NCBI RefSeq assembly: GCF_011682175.1
Contig: NZ_WHJG01000009.1
Span: 124,001-188,000, forward strand
DNA: 64,000 bases
Source of the DNA: Massilia frigida
GTDB lineage: Bacteria > Pseudomonadota > Gammaproteobacteria > Burkholderiales > Burkholderiaceae_D
Direction of reading: 5' to 3'
Positions within the stretch are counted from its first letter, which is position 1. Every line of letters begins with the position of its first letter. The notes below the pieces were generated by a model. That model had not been told where the DNA came from. It saw nothing but the letters and a program-made list of their open reading frames with translations, and made no database searches. Shown here piece after piece: positions 51,751-61,605 of the stretch. The position numbers were made by a program, and so were the translations under genes.

Positions 51751-54045
51751 ATGACCCAGAGCACACCCAAGAACAAGAACCGCCGCCGTTTCCTGCTTGG
51801 CGGCCTCGCTGCCGGCGGCGCCCTGGTGGTGGGCTGGGGCATCCAGCCGCCGCGCCAGCGCCTGCACACGGCGCAGCCCTTGCCGGTATCCGGCGGCGCC
51901 GTGGCCCTGAACGGCTGGGTGGCGATCGCACCCGACGGCACGGTGTCGGTGGTGGTGCCGCGCTGCGAAATGGGGCAGGGCGTGAACACCGCGCTGCCGA
52001 TGCTGCTGGCCGAGGAGCTCGACGTGCCGCTGGCGCAGGTGCGCATCACCCAGGCGCCGATCGACAAGATCTTCAGCAATCTCGAAGTGCTGCGCGAGAA
52101 CCTGCCGTTCCATCCCGACGATCGCGGCAGCCTCAAGGAAGGCGCGCAATGGATGCTATCCAAAGTTGCGCGCGAGCTGGGGATCATGATGACCGGCGGG
52201 TCGAGCAGCATCAAGGATGCCTGGCTGCCGATGCGCGAAGCGGGCGCCGTCGCGCGCGCGATGCTGATCGCCGCGGCGGCACAGGAATGGGGCGTGCCGG
52301 CCGCGCAGTGCAAGGGCAAGGGCGGCTTCGTGGTCCACCCGGGCGGCAAGCGCGCCTCGTACGGCAGCCTGGCCGCGAAGGCGGCGGCGGCCGGCCTGGA
52401 TATCGCCGCGTCCGACGTGCGCCTCAAGGAAGCCGGCGAATTCACCCTGATCGGCACGCCCCAGGCGCGCCGCGATTCGCCGGCCAAGGTCAATGGCAGC
52501 GCCATGTTCGGGATCGACGCGCGCCCGCCCGGCATGCTGTATGCGGCGCTGACGATGTCGCCGGTGGTGGGCGGCACGCTTGCCTCGTTCGATGCCGCCA
52601 AGGCGAAGGCGATGCCGGGCGTGGTGGGCGTGGTCGATGTGTCGTCCGCGCTGTCTGGCAAAACCGGCGCCGGCGCGGGCGTGGCGGTGATCGCCAGCTC
52701 GTACTGGCGCGCGCGCCAGGCCCTGGGCGCGCTGGGCGTCAAGTGGAACGAGGGCGCCAATGCCGGTTTGTCGAGCGCCGATATTTTCAGGCAGTTCGCC
52801 AGCGCGCTCGATACCGAGTCGGGTTTCACCTATTACTCGAATGGCGACGTGGCGTTGGCCAAGGGCGCGGTCAAGACCAAGGTCGAGACCATCCACGCCG
52901 AATACCGCGCGCCGTTCCTCGCGCATGCGACCATGGAGCCGATGAACTGCACCGCGCAGGTCGCGGGCGGCAAGGTGATGCTGTGGGCCTCGACCCAGGT
53001 GCCGAGCATCTGCGTCGACGTGGCGGCCAAGGTGGCGGGCGTGAACCGCGCCGACGTGTCGATCGATGTGCTGCTGCTGGGCGGCGGCTTCGGGCGCCGG
53101 CTGGAGGTGGACATGGTGGCGCAGGCCGTGGCCATCGCCATGGCGGCCGGCGGCAAGCCGGTGCAGCTGGTCTGGTCGCGCGAGGATGACATGACGCACG
53201 ATGTGTACCGTCCGGCCGCGCTGGCGCGTTTCACCGGCAGCGTGGATGCCAGGGGCGGCATCGTCAGCTACGACAACAAGTCGGTCAGCGGCTCGATCGG
53301 CCACCAGTATTTCCCGCGCAACCTGGGCTTGCCCGGCATCGGTCCGGACAAGACCACGGCCGAAGGCGAGTACGACATGCAGTACGAGATCGACAACCAG
53401 CGCGTGGTGCACGTGATCGTCGACAGCCAGGTGCCGCTCGGCTACTGGCGCTCGGTCGGCCACTCGCACAATGCGTTTTTCAAGGAGAGCTTCATCGACG
53501 AACTGGCGCATGCCGCCGGCCAGGATGGGGCGCCGTTCCGGCGCGCGCTGCTGGCACGTCATCCGCGCCATCTGGCGGTGCTCGATGCCGCCCTGGCCAA
53601 GGCCGGCACGGCGCCGGCAGGCCGCGCGCACGGCGTGGCGCTGCACCAGTCGTTCGGCAGCATCGTGGCGCAGGTGGCCGAGGTGTCGGTGACGGACAAG
53701 CAGATCCGCGTGCACCGCGTGGTGTGTGCGATCGATTGCGGCCTGGCGGTCAATCCGAACATCATCGCGCAGCAGATGGAGTCGGCGGTGGTGTTTGGCT
53801 TGTCGGCCGCGCTGGGAGGGGAGATCACGCTCAAGAACGGGCGCGTCGAGCAAAGCAATTTTGGCGACTATCCGGTGCTGCGGATCGACAGCGCGCCCGA
53901 GGTGGAGACGGTGATCATCAAGAGTGCCGAGCCGCCCGAGGGCGTGGGCGAGCCGGGTACGCCGCCGATCGCGCCGGCTGTGGCCAATGCGCTGTTCAAA
54001 CTGACCGGGCAGCGCTTGCGCAGCCTGCCGCTGCGCCTGGCGTAA
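51751..54045 (+). CDS. Isoquinoline 1-oxidoreductase beta-like molybdopterin subunit (xanthine dehydrogenase family)
   Basis: 764 aa. Twin-arginine signal NRRRFLLGGLAAGGALVVGW for export of the folded enzyme. Molybdenum cofactor domains: VVPRCEMGQGVNTALPMLLA, EYRAPFLAHATMEPMNC, LLLGGGFGRRLEVDMV, and the catalytic Glu in GVGEPGTPPIAPAVANA. Members (IorB) oxidise N-heterocycles or aldehydes with a [2Fe-2S] partner (IorA) and a cytochrome. No small subunit is next to it: a GGDEF-EAL gene lies upstream and a 119-bp gap then a minus-strand gene downstream. The partner must be elsewhere. Confidence 0.92.
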   Translation: MTQSTPKNKNRRRFLLGGLAAGGALVVGWGIQPPRQRLHTAQPLPVSGGAVALNGWVAIAPDGTVSVVVPRCEMGQGVNTALPMLLAEELDVPLAQVRITQAPIDKIFSNLEVLRENLPFHPDDRGSLKEGAQWMLSKVARELGIMMTGGSSSIKDAWLPMREAGAVARAMLIAAAAQEWGVPAAQCKGKGGFVVHPGGKRASYGSLAAKAAAAGLDIAASDVRLKEAGEFTLIGTPQARRDSPAKVNGSAMFGIDARPPGMLYAALTMSPVVGGTLASFDAAKAKAMPGVVGVVDVSSALSGKTGAGAGVAVIASSYWRARQALGALGVKWNEGANAGLSSADIFRQFASALDTESGFTYYSNGDVALAKGAVKTKVETIHAEYRAPFLAHATMEPMNCTAQVAGGKVMLWASTQVPSICVDVAAKVAGVNRADVSIDVLLLGGGFGRRLEVDMVAQAVAIAMAAGGKPVQLVWSREDDMTHDVYRPAALARFTGSVDARGGIVSYDNKSVSGSIGHQYFPRNLGLPGIGPDKTTAEGEYDMQYEIDNQRVVHVIVDSQVPLGYWRSVGHSHNAFFKESFIDELAHAAGQDGAPFRRALLARHPRHLAVLDAALAKAGTAPAGRAHGVALHQSFGSIVAQVAEVSVTDKQIRVHRVVCAIDCGLAVNPNIIAQQMESAVVFGLSAALGGEITLKNGRVEQSNFGDYPVLRIDSAPEVETVIIKSAEPPEGVGEPGTPPIAPAVANALFKLTGQRLRSLPLRLA

Positions 54046-54164
54046 CGGCGGCCCGCGTTTAGTTGGTGCGCGCCGGCTTGCGCGCCCGGCGCGCTATCCG
54101 AGCATCCTGGCCAGGGCGATGAGGCACGCCTATGCGGCTTTGACTACGGGCGTGCGCACCATGC

Positions 54165-55133
54165 TCATTTTTTTGCGGCTGCTTTGCCTGCCCTGGCGGC
54201 TTTGCGCGGCGCGTCGTCGCTGTCGGCGTTGGCGAGCTGCTTGAACGCGTCGCTCGACTGCACCGCGGCGCTCATGCGCGCCATCAGTTCGGCGTCGGCC
54301 AACCCGATCCTGATCCGCTGCGCTACGCGCGCGGGATTGTTGTGCTCCTCGCTCAGGGCGGCGATCTCCGCCTCGCTCAATTCGCCGGCGATCATGCGCG
54401 CCTCGATGGCGGCGATTTCTTCGAACTTGATCTCGTTGCGGATCGCTTTGGAGAAGCGCCGCAGCTCCTCGCCGATGCCGGCGGTCGCCTCATCGTTGAA
54501 CGCGGCCGCCATTTCCAGTCCGCGCGTTTCGATGTCGGCCATGTTCTTGTCGAAGTCATCGCGCGCGCGCGGCCAGCCGAGCATCATGGCCAGGGCCTGC
54601 GCCTCTTTCGAGCCGGCTGGCGGCTGGGGCGGCACGACAGGAGACGGCACACTGCCATCCTTGCGTTCCCTGATTTCTTCGATGCGCTTGGCCATATAGG
54701 CCGCTACCACGGGCGGCTGTTTCAGCAGCGCCGGCGTGACTTTGTTGATGATCGTCTGGCCGAGCGGGCTGTGCGCCTGCGCGATCAGTTCCTGCACATC
54801 GGACTCCTGCAAGTGTTTTTGGTAGCTCTCGATGGCGACCGGTTCGATCTTGTCCCAGGCAACCTGCTGGCGGACGAAGGCGCTGGTGCGCTCGAAGCGG
54901 GCCTTGAGTTTTGCCTTTTCCTTGGGATCGCTCTCGCCCTGCCACTCCCTCGCTTCGATCTCCAGCATCGCGTCGGTTGCGGCGACGACCATGCGCGCCG
55001 AGTTGGCCATCTCGAAATAGCGGCGCAGGGTTTCTTCGGTGGCTGGCGCGGCATGGGCGCCATGCGCCAGGGCCAGCAAGACAATACATGCCTGCGCGAG
55101 CGCGCGCGCGGCGTTGATGAACGGTGTATGCAA
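54165..55133 (-). CDS. Exported DUF2059-like protein, paralogue 1
   Basis: 322 aa. Signal peptide ending AHGAHA before APATEETLRRYFEMANS. The segment YQKHLQESDVQELIAQAHSP LGQTIINKV fits DUF2059 (helical domain, YLQESDV..SP.GQ). The C-terminal half is alpha-helical and Lys/Ala-rich at the end (RKAARAGKAAAKK). It shares layout with the next two genes. Periplasmic, function unknown. Confidence 0.75.
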   Translation of the reverse strand: MHTPFINAARALAQACIVLLALAHGAHAAPATEETLRRYFEMANSARMVVAATDAMLEIEAREWQGESDPKEKAKLKARFERTSAFVRQQVAWDKIEPVAIESYQKHLQESDVQELIAQAHSPLGQTIINKVTPALLKQPPVVAAYMAKRIEEIRERKDGSVPSPVVPPQPPAGSKEAQALAMMLGWPRARDDFDKNMADIETRGLEMAAAFNDEATAGIGEELRRFSKAIRNEIKFEEIAAIEARMIAGELSEAEIAALSEEHNNPARVAQRIRIGLADAELMARMSAAVQSSDAFKQLANADSDDAPRKAARAGKAAAKK

Positions 55134-55211
55134 AACGTGGTTTCCGGGGTGTCGGTACTGTTGAAAGGCGGCCCCCCGCTGAAAGCGAGGCCGCCGCTGT
55201 GCGCATGCCTG

Positions 55212-56171
55212 TTATTTGCTGGCGGCCTTCTTGCCTGCCTTGGCCGGTTTGGCCGCGGCTTGTTCGCCCGCGAGCTGTTTCTTCAGCTCTTCCGACTTCA
55301 GGGCGGCGCCCGCGCGGCCCATCAGTTCCGCTTCGATCTGCTCGATATTGTGGCGTTGCGCGAAGCGCGCCGGATTCTTGTTTTCGGCCGTGAGCGCGAC
55401 GATGTCCGCTTCGCTCATTTCCTCGGCGATCATGCGCGCCTGGGCGGCTGCCACCTCTTCAAACCTGAATTCGGTGCGGACCGCCGTGGCGAAGCGGCGC
55501 ACGCGCTTGGCCAGGTCGGTATTGCCCTGGCTCTCGAACGATGCCGCCTGTTCCAGCGACTTGTCGGCCACCTGCGCCATGCCCTTGGTGAACTGCGCGC
55601 GCGCGCCTGGCCATTCGAGCATCATGGCCTGGGCCAGGGCTTCCTTCGAGCCGGCCGCCGGCTGCGGCAGCGCGACGGGCGGCGGCACGGTGTCGTCCGT
55701 GCGCGCTTTCATTTCCTGCATGCGCTTGGACACATAGCCATCGATCACCGCCGGTTGCATCTGCAGTACCGGGTTGATCTTCTCGAGGAAGGTTTGACCG
55801 AACGGGCTTTGCGCCATGACGATCATGTCTTTCACATCCGACTCCTGCAAGTATTGCTGATAGTCGGCGATGGCCTTCGGTCCGAACACGGTCGCGACGA
55901 CATGCTTGCGCACGATCCCGTACAGGCGCTCGTAGCGCGCGGTCAGCTTGGCCTTTTCCCTGGCGTCGTTCTCGGCCTGCAAGGCGCCGCCCTCCTTGCG
56001 CAGCATGGCTTTGGCCGCCGTGTCGGCGATGCGCTCGGATTTGGCGACCTCGAAATAGCGCTGCAGGCTTTCCTTGGTGGCCGGTTCGGCGTGGGCTGCC
56101 TGCGACAGGGCCAGGGTGACGATGCATGCTTGCGCGAGCGAACGCGCGATGGTGGTGAACAGTGGTTGCAA
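55212..56171 (-). CDS. Exported DUF2059-like protein, paralogue 2
   Basis: 319 aa with signal peptide (SQAAHA before EPATKESLQRYFEVAKS). Same plan as paralogue 1: YQQYLQESDVKDMIVMAQSP FGQTFLEKI, a PPPVALPQPAAGSKEALAQA linker and a helical C-terminus ending in Lys/Ala. It clearly descends from the same ancestor (PPQPPAGSKEAQALAMML in paralogue 1). 78 bp from the next gene. Confidence 0.75.
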   Translation of the reverse strand: MQPLFTTIARSLAQACIVTLALSQAAHAEPATKESLQRYFEVAKSERIADTAAKAMLRKEGGALQAENDAREKAKLTARYERLYGIVRKHVVATVFGPKAIADYQQYLQESDVKDMIVMAQSPFGQTFLEKINPVLQMQPAVIDGYVSKRMQEMKARTDDTVPPPVALPQPAAGSKEALAQAMMLEWPGARAQFTKGMAQVADKSLEQAASFESQGNTDLAKRVRRFATAVRTEFRFEEVAAAQARMIAEEMSEADIVALTAENKNPARFAQRHNIEQIEAELMGRAGAALKSEELKKQLAGEQAAAKPAKAGKKAASK

Positions 56172-56234
56172 GATAGGCTTTCGTGAGGGTTGAAATAAGG
56201 TGAATCGATGGGCGATGCCGCCGCCGTGCCGCGC

Positions 56235-57092
56235 TTACATGGCGCCCATCATGCGGCCCTGGAATTCCTGCTCGGCCTGGCGCACCTTGCGCAACTGTGC
56301 CTGGCGTTCAGGGCGGCGGTTGTCTTCGATCAGCAAGTTGATCTCGTCGGCGCTGAGCGCATTGCCGAGCATGCGCGCCTTGAGGGCGGTGACGTTGTCG
56401 AAGGAGAGGCGCTTTTTCACGCTGGCCACTGCGCGTGCGATCCGGGCCCGGCTTTTGGCGGTTTCGTTCCTGGTGAGGGCGCTGGCCATCATGTCCACGG
56501 TCGGCGCGATGCGCCCCTCGAACTCTTCCTTTTCGCCAGGAATGGCGCGCAGGAAGGTTTGTAGCAGCGCATCGTTCGGTCCGGGCGCCGGCATGGCGGG
56601 AAGGGGTTTGGGCGGCCCTTTGCGGTTGGTGAGCTCGGACAGCACCGCCGTCATGTATTGCTGGATTGCCGGCAGCTGTGCCAGCAGCGCCGGAATCATT
56701 TTCTGGTTGCTCACTTTCCCGGCCGGGCTGTTGGCGTGCGCGATCATTTCCTGCACATCGCTGTCGCTCAGCTCTTGCAGATAGCTCTCGACGGCGAGCG
56801 GCTCCAGCTTTTCCCACGTCATTTTCGTGCTGACCACCTCGTTGAAGTGGTCCATGACCATTTTCTTGCTGGCCTTTTGCACCGGATCGCTTTCCTTGCG
56901 CCAGTCCTCCTCGTAGCCTTTCTTGAACGCCTCGGTCGAAATGCTCAAGTGACGTTCGGTGCCGGCGAGCCGGAAATACTCGCGTAGGCCCGCTTCGGTG
57001 GCCGGCGCCGCCTGGGCGGCCTGGCACAGCACCAGGCTGGCGAGGGCAAGGTGGGTGACGAAGCGGACTGCTGAAGATAAAGGTGTGCGCAT
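56235..57092 (-). CDS. Exported DUF2059-like protein, paralogue 3
   Basis: 285 aa from ATG 57092. Signal peptide MRTPLSSAVRFVTHLALASL with cut after QAAQA. YLQELSDSDVQEMIAHANSP AGKVSNQKM matches the same repeat domain; the C-terminus lacks the Lys/Ala tail. The most divergent of the three. 31 bp after the multi-TM gene. Confidence 0.75.
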   Translation of the reverse strand: MRTPLSSAVRFVTHLALASLVLCQAAQAAPATEAGLREYFRLAGTERHLSISTEAFKKGYEEDWRKESDPVQKASKKMVMDHFNEVVSTKMTWEKLEPLAVESYLQELSDSDVQEMIAHANSPAGKVSNQKMIPALLAQLPAIQQYMTAVLSELTNRKGPPKPLPAMPAPGPNDALLQTFLRAIPGEKEEFEGRIAPTVDMMASALTRNETAKSRARIARAVASVKKRLSFDNVTALKARMLGNALSADEINLLIEDNRRPERQAQLRKVRQAEQEFQGRMMGAM

Positions 57093-57123
57093 GAAGGTTC
57101 TTTTGCAGGTAGTGGTGCGTGGA

Positions 57124-58176
57124 TTACGGCCGGCGCGCCAGCGCGGTGTCGCGCAGCCACCGGTTGGAGGCGGGAACGAACAGCAGGACCGTCCCGGCCA
57201 GCACGATGAACTGGCTCGTGACCGACAGCGAGCCGTACAGGGTTGACACCGCGAACGCCGTCTTGAAGGCATTGAGGGAATTAATGAAGCCGATGACGAC
57301 CAGCACCAGCCAGATCCAGCGTGCCACGTTCGAGGCGCGCGCGATAAAGTACATCAGCAGCAGCATGATGAGGGTGCCGATGACGAGGCTGGCGTACACG
57401 AAGCTCGTCATCAAGCCCGAGGCGAGCGACACGCTCTGGGCGGCCAGTACCTCGGGCATGTAGATCACCGAGAGGACCATGCCGGCCAGCGAGGCGGCCA
57501 CGCACAGCGCCAGGCCTACCGTCGCGGCAACGGGACGTGGCGGCAGCGCCATTGCCACAGGCGCCGCCTGCGGCAAGGCGCCCGGCGGCGCGTAGGGATG
57601 GTAGGCCTGGCCGCCGGCCAGGGCGGCGCCTTGGTTGGCCGGCGCCGTTGCCGCCTGTTGGCGCGGATTGTTGCGCAGCTCCTTGAGGCGGCGGAACCAC
57701 GCATTGCTCGACGGCGCGAACAGCAGGCAGGTGAGCACGGCAAACACCAGGTACAGGGCGAATTTGCCCATGGCCGCGTCCGGCGCGTAGTCGAACATCG
57801 CGGCCTCCCACATCAGCGCCATCCCGCTGCCGGCCAGCATGCATACCAGCAACCACACCCAGCGCGCCCAGCCGCGCCCGAAGGCGATCAGCGCCAGCAC
57901 GCCGCCCATCAGCGCCGCGATGAACAGGATGGTGTTCATGTCGCTGGCGCGCAGGGCTTCGTAGGGAGCTGTCGTTTCCTCGGCCACACTGAGCGTGTAG
58001 TTCACCCGGTCCGACAGGAAGGCGAGGTCGATCGCGGCGGCCAGCACGATGCACAGGGCGATCAGCATCAGCGTCACCAGCAGCAAGCGCGGGCGCGGCG
58101 CGGCAACGCCATAGTTGGCCGCGGCCGCGAACAAGCCGCCGGCGGGAATGAGGTCTGGGGAAGACTGCGTGTTCAT
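57124..58176 (-). CDS. Multi-spanning membrane protein
   Basis: 350 aa from ATG 58176. Two related halves of about four helices each: LLLVTLMLIALCIVLAAAI... and, after a Pro/Ala/Gln-rich linker (QQAATAPANQGAALAGGQAY), VGLALCVAASLAGMVLSVIY.... Both halves end with a LLFAPSSNAWFRRL / LLFVPASNRWLRDT signature, so it arose by internal duplication. No named family. It sits in the exported-protein run. Confidence 0.8.
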   Translation of the reverse strand: MNTQSSPDLIPAGGLFAAAANYGVAAPRPRLLLVTLMLIALCIVLAAAIDLAFLSDRVNYTLSVAEETTAPYEALRASDMNTILFIAALMGGVLALIAFGRGWARWVWLLVCMLAGSGMALMWEAAMFDYAPDAAMGKFALYLVFAVLTCLLFAPSSNAWFRRLKELRNNPRQQAATAPANQGAALAGGQAYHPYAPPGALPQAAPVAMALPPRPVAATVGLALCVAASLAGMVLSVIYMPEVLAAQSVSLASGLMTSFVYASLVIGTLIMLLLMYFIARASNVARWIWLVLVVIGFINSLNAFKTAFAVSTLYGSLSVTSQFIVLAGTVLLFVPASNRWLRDTALARRP

Positions 58177-58333
58177 GGCGTTCTCGTCGAGAAGGTTGGG
58201 GCGGGCACCGGCATCGAAACCGGTGCAACGCCTGGGGGTGCTGCCCGGGACTGGGCCATGACGAAAATGTACACACATCCGCGCCCCAGGTCCATCGGCA
58301 CCCGCGTGCGCCGGGCGGCGGATGCGCGGAAGA

Positions 58334-59494
58334 TTATTTCAGGAACGTCGCCAGCGGCAGCCGGGTGTCGCACGCCTGTTTCGCGGCCTTGGCCTTGGCC
58401 TTGGCCAGCCACAGCGCCGCTTCGTCGGCATTGGCGGCCACGCCTTCGCCATGGCGCAGCGCGCGCGCGTAGCGGCACTGGCCAGGTGCGTGCGCCGCTT
58501 CGGCGGCCTGCTGGTACAGCGCCACCGCCTTGTCGCGGTCGGCAGCGGCGCCGTGGCCCACGAACAGCATGTCGCCCAGGTTCACCGTGCCGTCCAGGTT
58601 GCCGCCCTCGTGGGCGCGCCCGAAATAGTCGAGCGCTTTCTTCACGTCTTTCGGCAAGACCTTGCCGTTCTTGTAGAAGGTGCCCAGGTTGTTGAGCGAG
58701 GCCGGATTGCCCTGGCGCGCGGCGCGTTCGTACCAGGCTACCGCCTTGCGCTGGTCGGCCGGGCCGCCGCGGCCGAACTGGTACATCACGCCCAAGTGGT
58801 GCTGGGCCTGGCTTTCTTCGCCGGCCGCGGCCAGCGACAGCCACAGGCGCGCCTTGGCGTAGTCGCGCGGCACGCCTTCCTCGCCGGTCAGGTAGATCAT
58901 GCCGAGGATCGACTGGGCGCGCACGCTGGGTGTATCGGCCTGGGCCGCCTGCAGCAGCAGCTTGAGGCCGCCGGGGCCGTCGCGCGCCACGTCCAGGCCG
59001 AAGAACAGGGCCTGGCCGGCGTAGAAGGCGCTGTTGGCGTCGCCCAGCGCGGCGCCCTGGCGCCACAGGCGCAGCGCTTCGGCCGGGTCCTTGGCCACGC
59101 CGCTGCCGTTGGCGTGGCGCACGCCCAGCGCCAGGTAGGCGTCCGGATAGTTGGCGGCGGCCGCCTTGCGCGTCCATTCGAGCGACTTGGCGGCGTCGGC
59201 CGGCACGCCCAGGCCGTCGCGCAGCATCAGGCCCAGGTTGAACTGCGATTCGCTGTGGCCCTGTTCGGCCAGCGGCAGCCACTGGGTGTAGGCGGCGGCG
59301 TGGCGTCCGGCGGTCGAGTGTTCGAGGCCCAGGTCGCGCCGCAGTTCGCCATCTTCGGTCAGCTTGCCGTTCTGGACCAGCACGCCGTATTGGGGCGTGC
59401 TCTTGGCGGCATCCGTGGCCGGCGCGCTGGCGCAGCCGGACAAAAAGAGGGCGACAGCCACGCTGGCGAGGAGGGGGCGGAGGGCGATGTTCAT
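58334..59494 (-). CDS. Sel1-repeat lipoprotein
   Basis: 386 aa. Lipobox LSGC at residues 18-21 (FLSGCASAP), so the protein is a lipoprotein. Then about eight Sel1-like repeats (AAAYTQWLPLAEQGHSESQF, KSLEWTRKAAAANYPDAYLA, KAVAWYERAARQGNPASL), a helical scaffold for protein-protein contacts in the periplasm. Typical length. 157 bp from the membrane gene downstream. Confidence 0.9.
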   Translation of the reverse strand: MNIALRPLLASVAVALFLSGCASAPATDAAKSTPQYGVLVQNGKLTEDGELRRDLGLEHSTAGRHAAAYTQWLPLAEQGHSESQFNLGLMLRDGLGVPADAAKSLEWTRKAAAANYPDAYLALGVRHANGSGVAKDPAEALRLWRQGAALGDANSAFYAGQALFFGLDVARDGPGGLKLLLQAAQADTPSVRAQSILGMIYLTGEEGVPRDYAKARLWLSLAAAGEESQAQHHLGVMYQFGRGGPADQRKAVAWYERAARQGNPASLNNLGTFYKNGKVLPKDVKKALDYFGRAHEGGNLDGTVNLGDMLFVGHGAAADRDKAVALYQQAAEAAHAPGQCRYARALRHGEGVAANADEAALWLAKAKAKAAKQACDTRLPLATFLK

Positions 59495-59526
59495 GGGGTG
59501 GGCGTCTGCTGGTAAAAGAGGGTGGG

Positions 59527-60591
59527 TTACTTGCCGAGGCTATCGGCGGCGGCGCGGTCGAGCTTGCGCAGGCGCTCGAGCGCCTTGCGCCGTGCCGGCT
59601 GGTCCTGGCGCAGGGTGTGCAGCACCACCAGGCTGGTCCAGGCGTTGGCCGAGCCCGGATCGAGGGCGACCGATTTGTTCAGGGCGATCAGCGCCTTGGC
59701 AAAATTACGCTTTTGCAGGTAGCGCACGCCCAGCCCGTGCCAGGCGGCGGCGTAGGTGGGATCGAGGCGGATCGCGCGCCGGCTGGCGTTGACGGCGTCA
59801 TCGATGCGTCCGATCGAGGCCATCGAATTGCTCATGCCGTGCCAGACGGCCGGGTCGTCGGCGCGCTGCCGCACGGCGGTGCGGTAGACCTGCAGCGCGT
59901 AGGCGTACTTGCCTTGCGCATGCAGCAGCGAGGCGAGCGCGACGGCGGTATTTTCGCGCGCCGGCGCCAGTTCCAGCGCCTTGCGGTAATCCTGTTCGGC
60001 TTCCGGCATCTGGCCGAGTTTTTCGTGCACGGTGCCGAGCGTGTGCCAGGCGAAGCTGCTGGCCGGATCGAGTTCGATGGCGTTCAGCAAGGCGGCGCGG
60101 GCCGGCTCGTACTTGCCGGAGGCGGCCAGCACCGCGCCGAGGTTCTCGGCCACGGCCGGCAGGGTCGGGTCGGCCTTGTGGGCGCGCTCGTAGTAGCTGA
60201 TGGCCGCCTCGCGCTTGTCGCGGCTGTTGGCGATGATGCCCAGCTCGTTGAGGGTCTGGGCGTCGTCCGGCGCCAGGGTCAGGGCGCGCTTGAGCGAGGT
60301 TTCGGCCTCGGCCGTCTTGTCGAGGTGGTGCAGGGCCTTGCCGAGGTAGTACCAGGCGCGCGCCGAGCCCGGATTGCTGCGGGTCCAGGCGCGCGCCAGC
60401 GGCAGCACCTCGGTCCAGCGCTGCTCGACGACCAGGGCGGCGATGGTGCTGTCGCCCAGGCTGTCGATCCGGGCGCGCACGGTGTCGTCCGCGGGCGGCT
60501 GCGGCGCGGCGCCGTGGGCGGCCAGCGACATGGCCAGGCAGGCGGCGGCGATAGCGGTTTTCATCAGGGCGGTGCGGGCGGAAAGGAGCAT
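59527..60591 (-). CDS. Exported TPR protein
   Basis: 354 aa with signal peptide MKTAIAAACLAMSLAAHGA (the first ATG, 60591, or the internal ATG at 60564 may be used). Seven or so TPR units (ARAWYYLGKALHHLDKTAEA, AQTLNELGIIANSRDKREAA, AAAWHGLGVRYLQKRNFAKA). Periplasmic scaffold. 32 bp upstream of the Sel1 gene. Confidence 0.88.
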   Translation of the reverse strand: MLLSARTALMKTAIAAACLAMSLAAHGAAPQPPADDTVRARIDSLGDSTIAALVVEQRWTEVLPLARAWTRSNPGSARAWYYLGKALHHLDKTAEAETSLKRALTLAPDDAQTLNELGIIANSRDKREAAISYYERAHKADPTLPAVAENLGAVLAASGKYEPARAALLNAIELDPASSFAWHTLGTVHEKLGQMPEAEQDYRKALELAPARENTAVALASLLHAQGKYAYALQVYRTAVRQRADDPAVWHGMSNSMASIGRIDDAVNASRRAIRLDPTYAAAWHGLGVRYLQKRNFAKALIALNKSVALDPGSANAWTSLVVLHTLRQDQPARRKALERLRKLDRAAADSLGK

Positions 60592-60617
60592 GGTGTCGGC
60601 GGTCAGGTGGATGAAGC

Positions 60618-61403
60618 TCAGGTCGATTCTTCGTTGTCGGAAGTGTTCCTGGAAGCGTTTTTGCGATCCTTCTTGAATTCCTTCTTGAAATTCAGGTAAG
60701 CGGGCGTCTTCATGATCTTGGCAAACTGCGGATCTTCGTCAAGCGCCAGCTGGCGCGCGTCGGCCCGTACCAGCGTATCGAACAGTTGCTGCTGGTATTT
60801 GTTTTTGGTCACCGTATTGGCTTTGAGATACACCGTGGCGCGCGTTTCGTAAAAATTGTCGAGCACCGAGGCGTCTTCGATCGGCGAGACGGTCTTGAAG
60901 CACTGTTCGATCTGGGCGATGGCTTCTTCGTGCTGGGCGACGCTGGTGGCCACTGCGCTTTGTTCGTAGGCCAGCATGTTGTGGCAGGCGCGGCGCGCGG
61001 CGCGCACCACGTTGAACTCGGCCAGGTAGGGCCAGTCGTTGGAGCCGAGCACGTCGACGCTCTGGCGGCAGGTGGCCACCGCCGCTTCCTGCTCGCCCAT
61101 TTCGTACAGGACGAAGCGCTTGAAGTCGAGCACGTAGGCCCATTGCGATTTCTCGTCGTAGGCCGGGTCGACCCGGGTCAATGCTTTTTCGAGCTCCTGC
61201 ACCACTTCCCTGACGCTGGCGTAGCGCTTCTCGCTCATGGCTTTCTGCGCTACTTTCATGCGGGCGTCGAAGTAGTCGTCGAAGCCGGCGCCGCTTTGGG
61301 CGAGCTTGGCATCGGCCTTGGCGGCCGCAGGCGCGCCGGCGGCCAAGGTGTGGCCGCTCAGGGCGGCGGTCAGGATCAGGCAGAAGAGTCGTTTAGTGTT
61401 CAT
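60618..61403 (-). CDS. Exported hypothetical protein, helical
   Basis: 261 aa from ATG 61403. Signal peptide MNTKRLFCLILTAALSGHTLAA, then helical repeats with weak TPR character (KRYASVREVVQELEKALTRV, DFKRFVLYEMGEQEAAVATC) and a highly charged C-terminus (FKKEFKKDRKNASRNTSDNE). No family. First gene of the run down to 54165. Confidence 0.75.
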   Translation of the reverse strand: MNTKRLFCLILTAALSGHTLAAGAPAAAKADAKLAQSGAGFDDYFDARMKVAQKAMSEKRYASVREVVQELEKALTRVDPAYDEKSQWAYVLDFKRFVLYEMGEQEAAVATCRQSVDVLGSNDWPYLAEFNVVRAARRACHNMLAYEQSAVATSVAQHEEAIAQIEQCFKTVSPIEDASVLDNFYETRATVYLKANTVTKNKYQQQLFDTLVRADARQLALDEDPQFAKIMKTPAYLNFKKEFKKDRKNASRNTSDNEEST

Positions 61404-61605
61404 TCGGGCGCGCGGTGATCCAATCCGGCAGCGGTGTTGCGCGCCGGCAGGCTGTGGCCGGCGTCGCTCCCGATGTCGTTTTAGAAGAGTTTCAATAATT
61501 ACACGAGGTCGACAGAATACCAGTAAATGGTGCTCTAAGGACAATATTCGTGCAAGTGCAATGTGATACGAGGTCGGGAAGAAGGCCGGGTGCGGCCCTT
61601 GGGCG

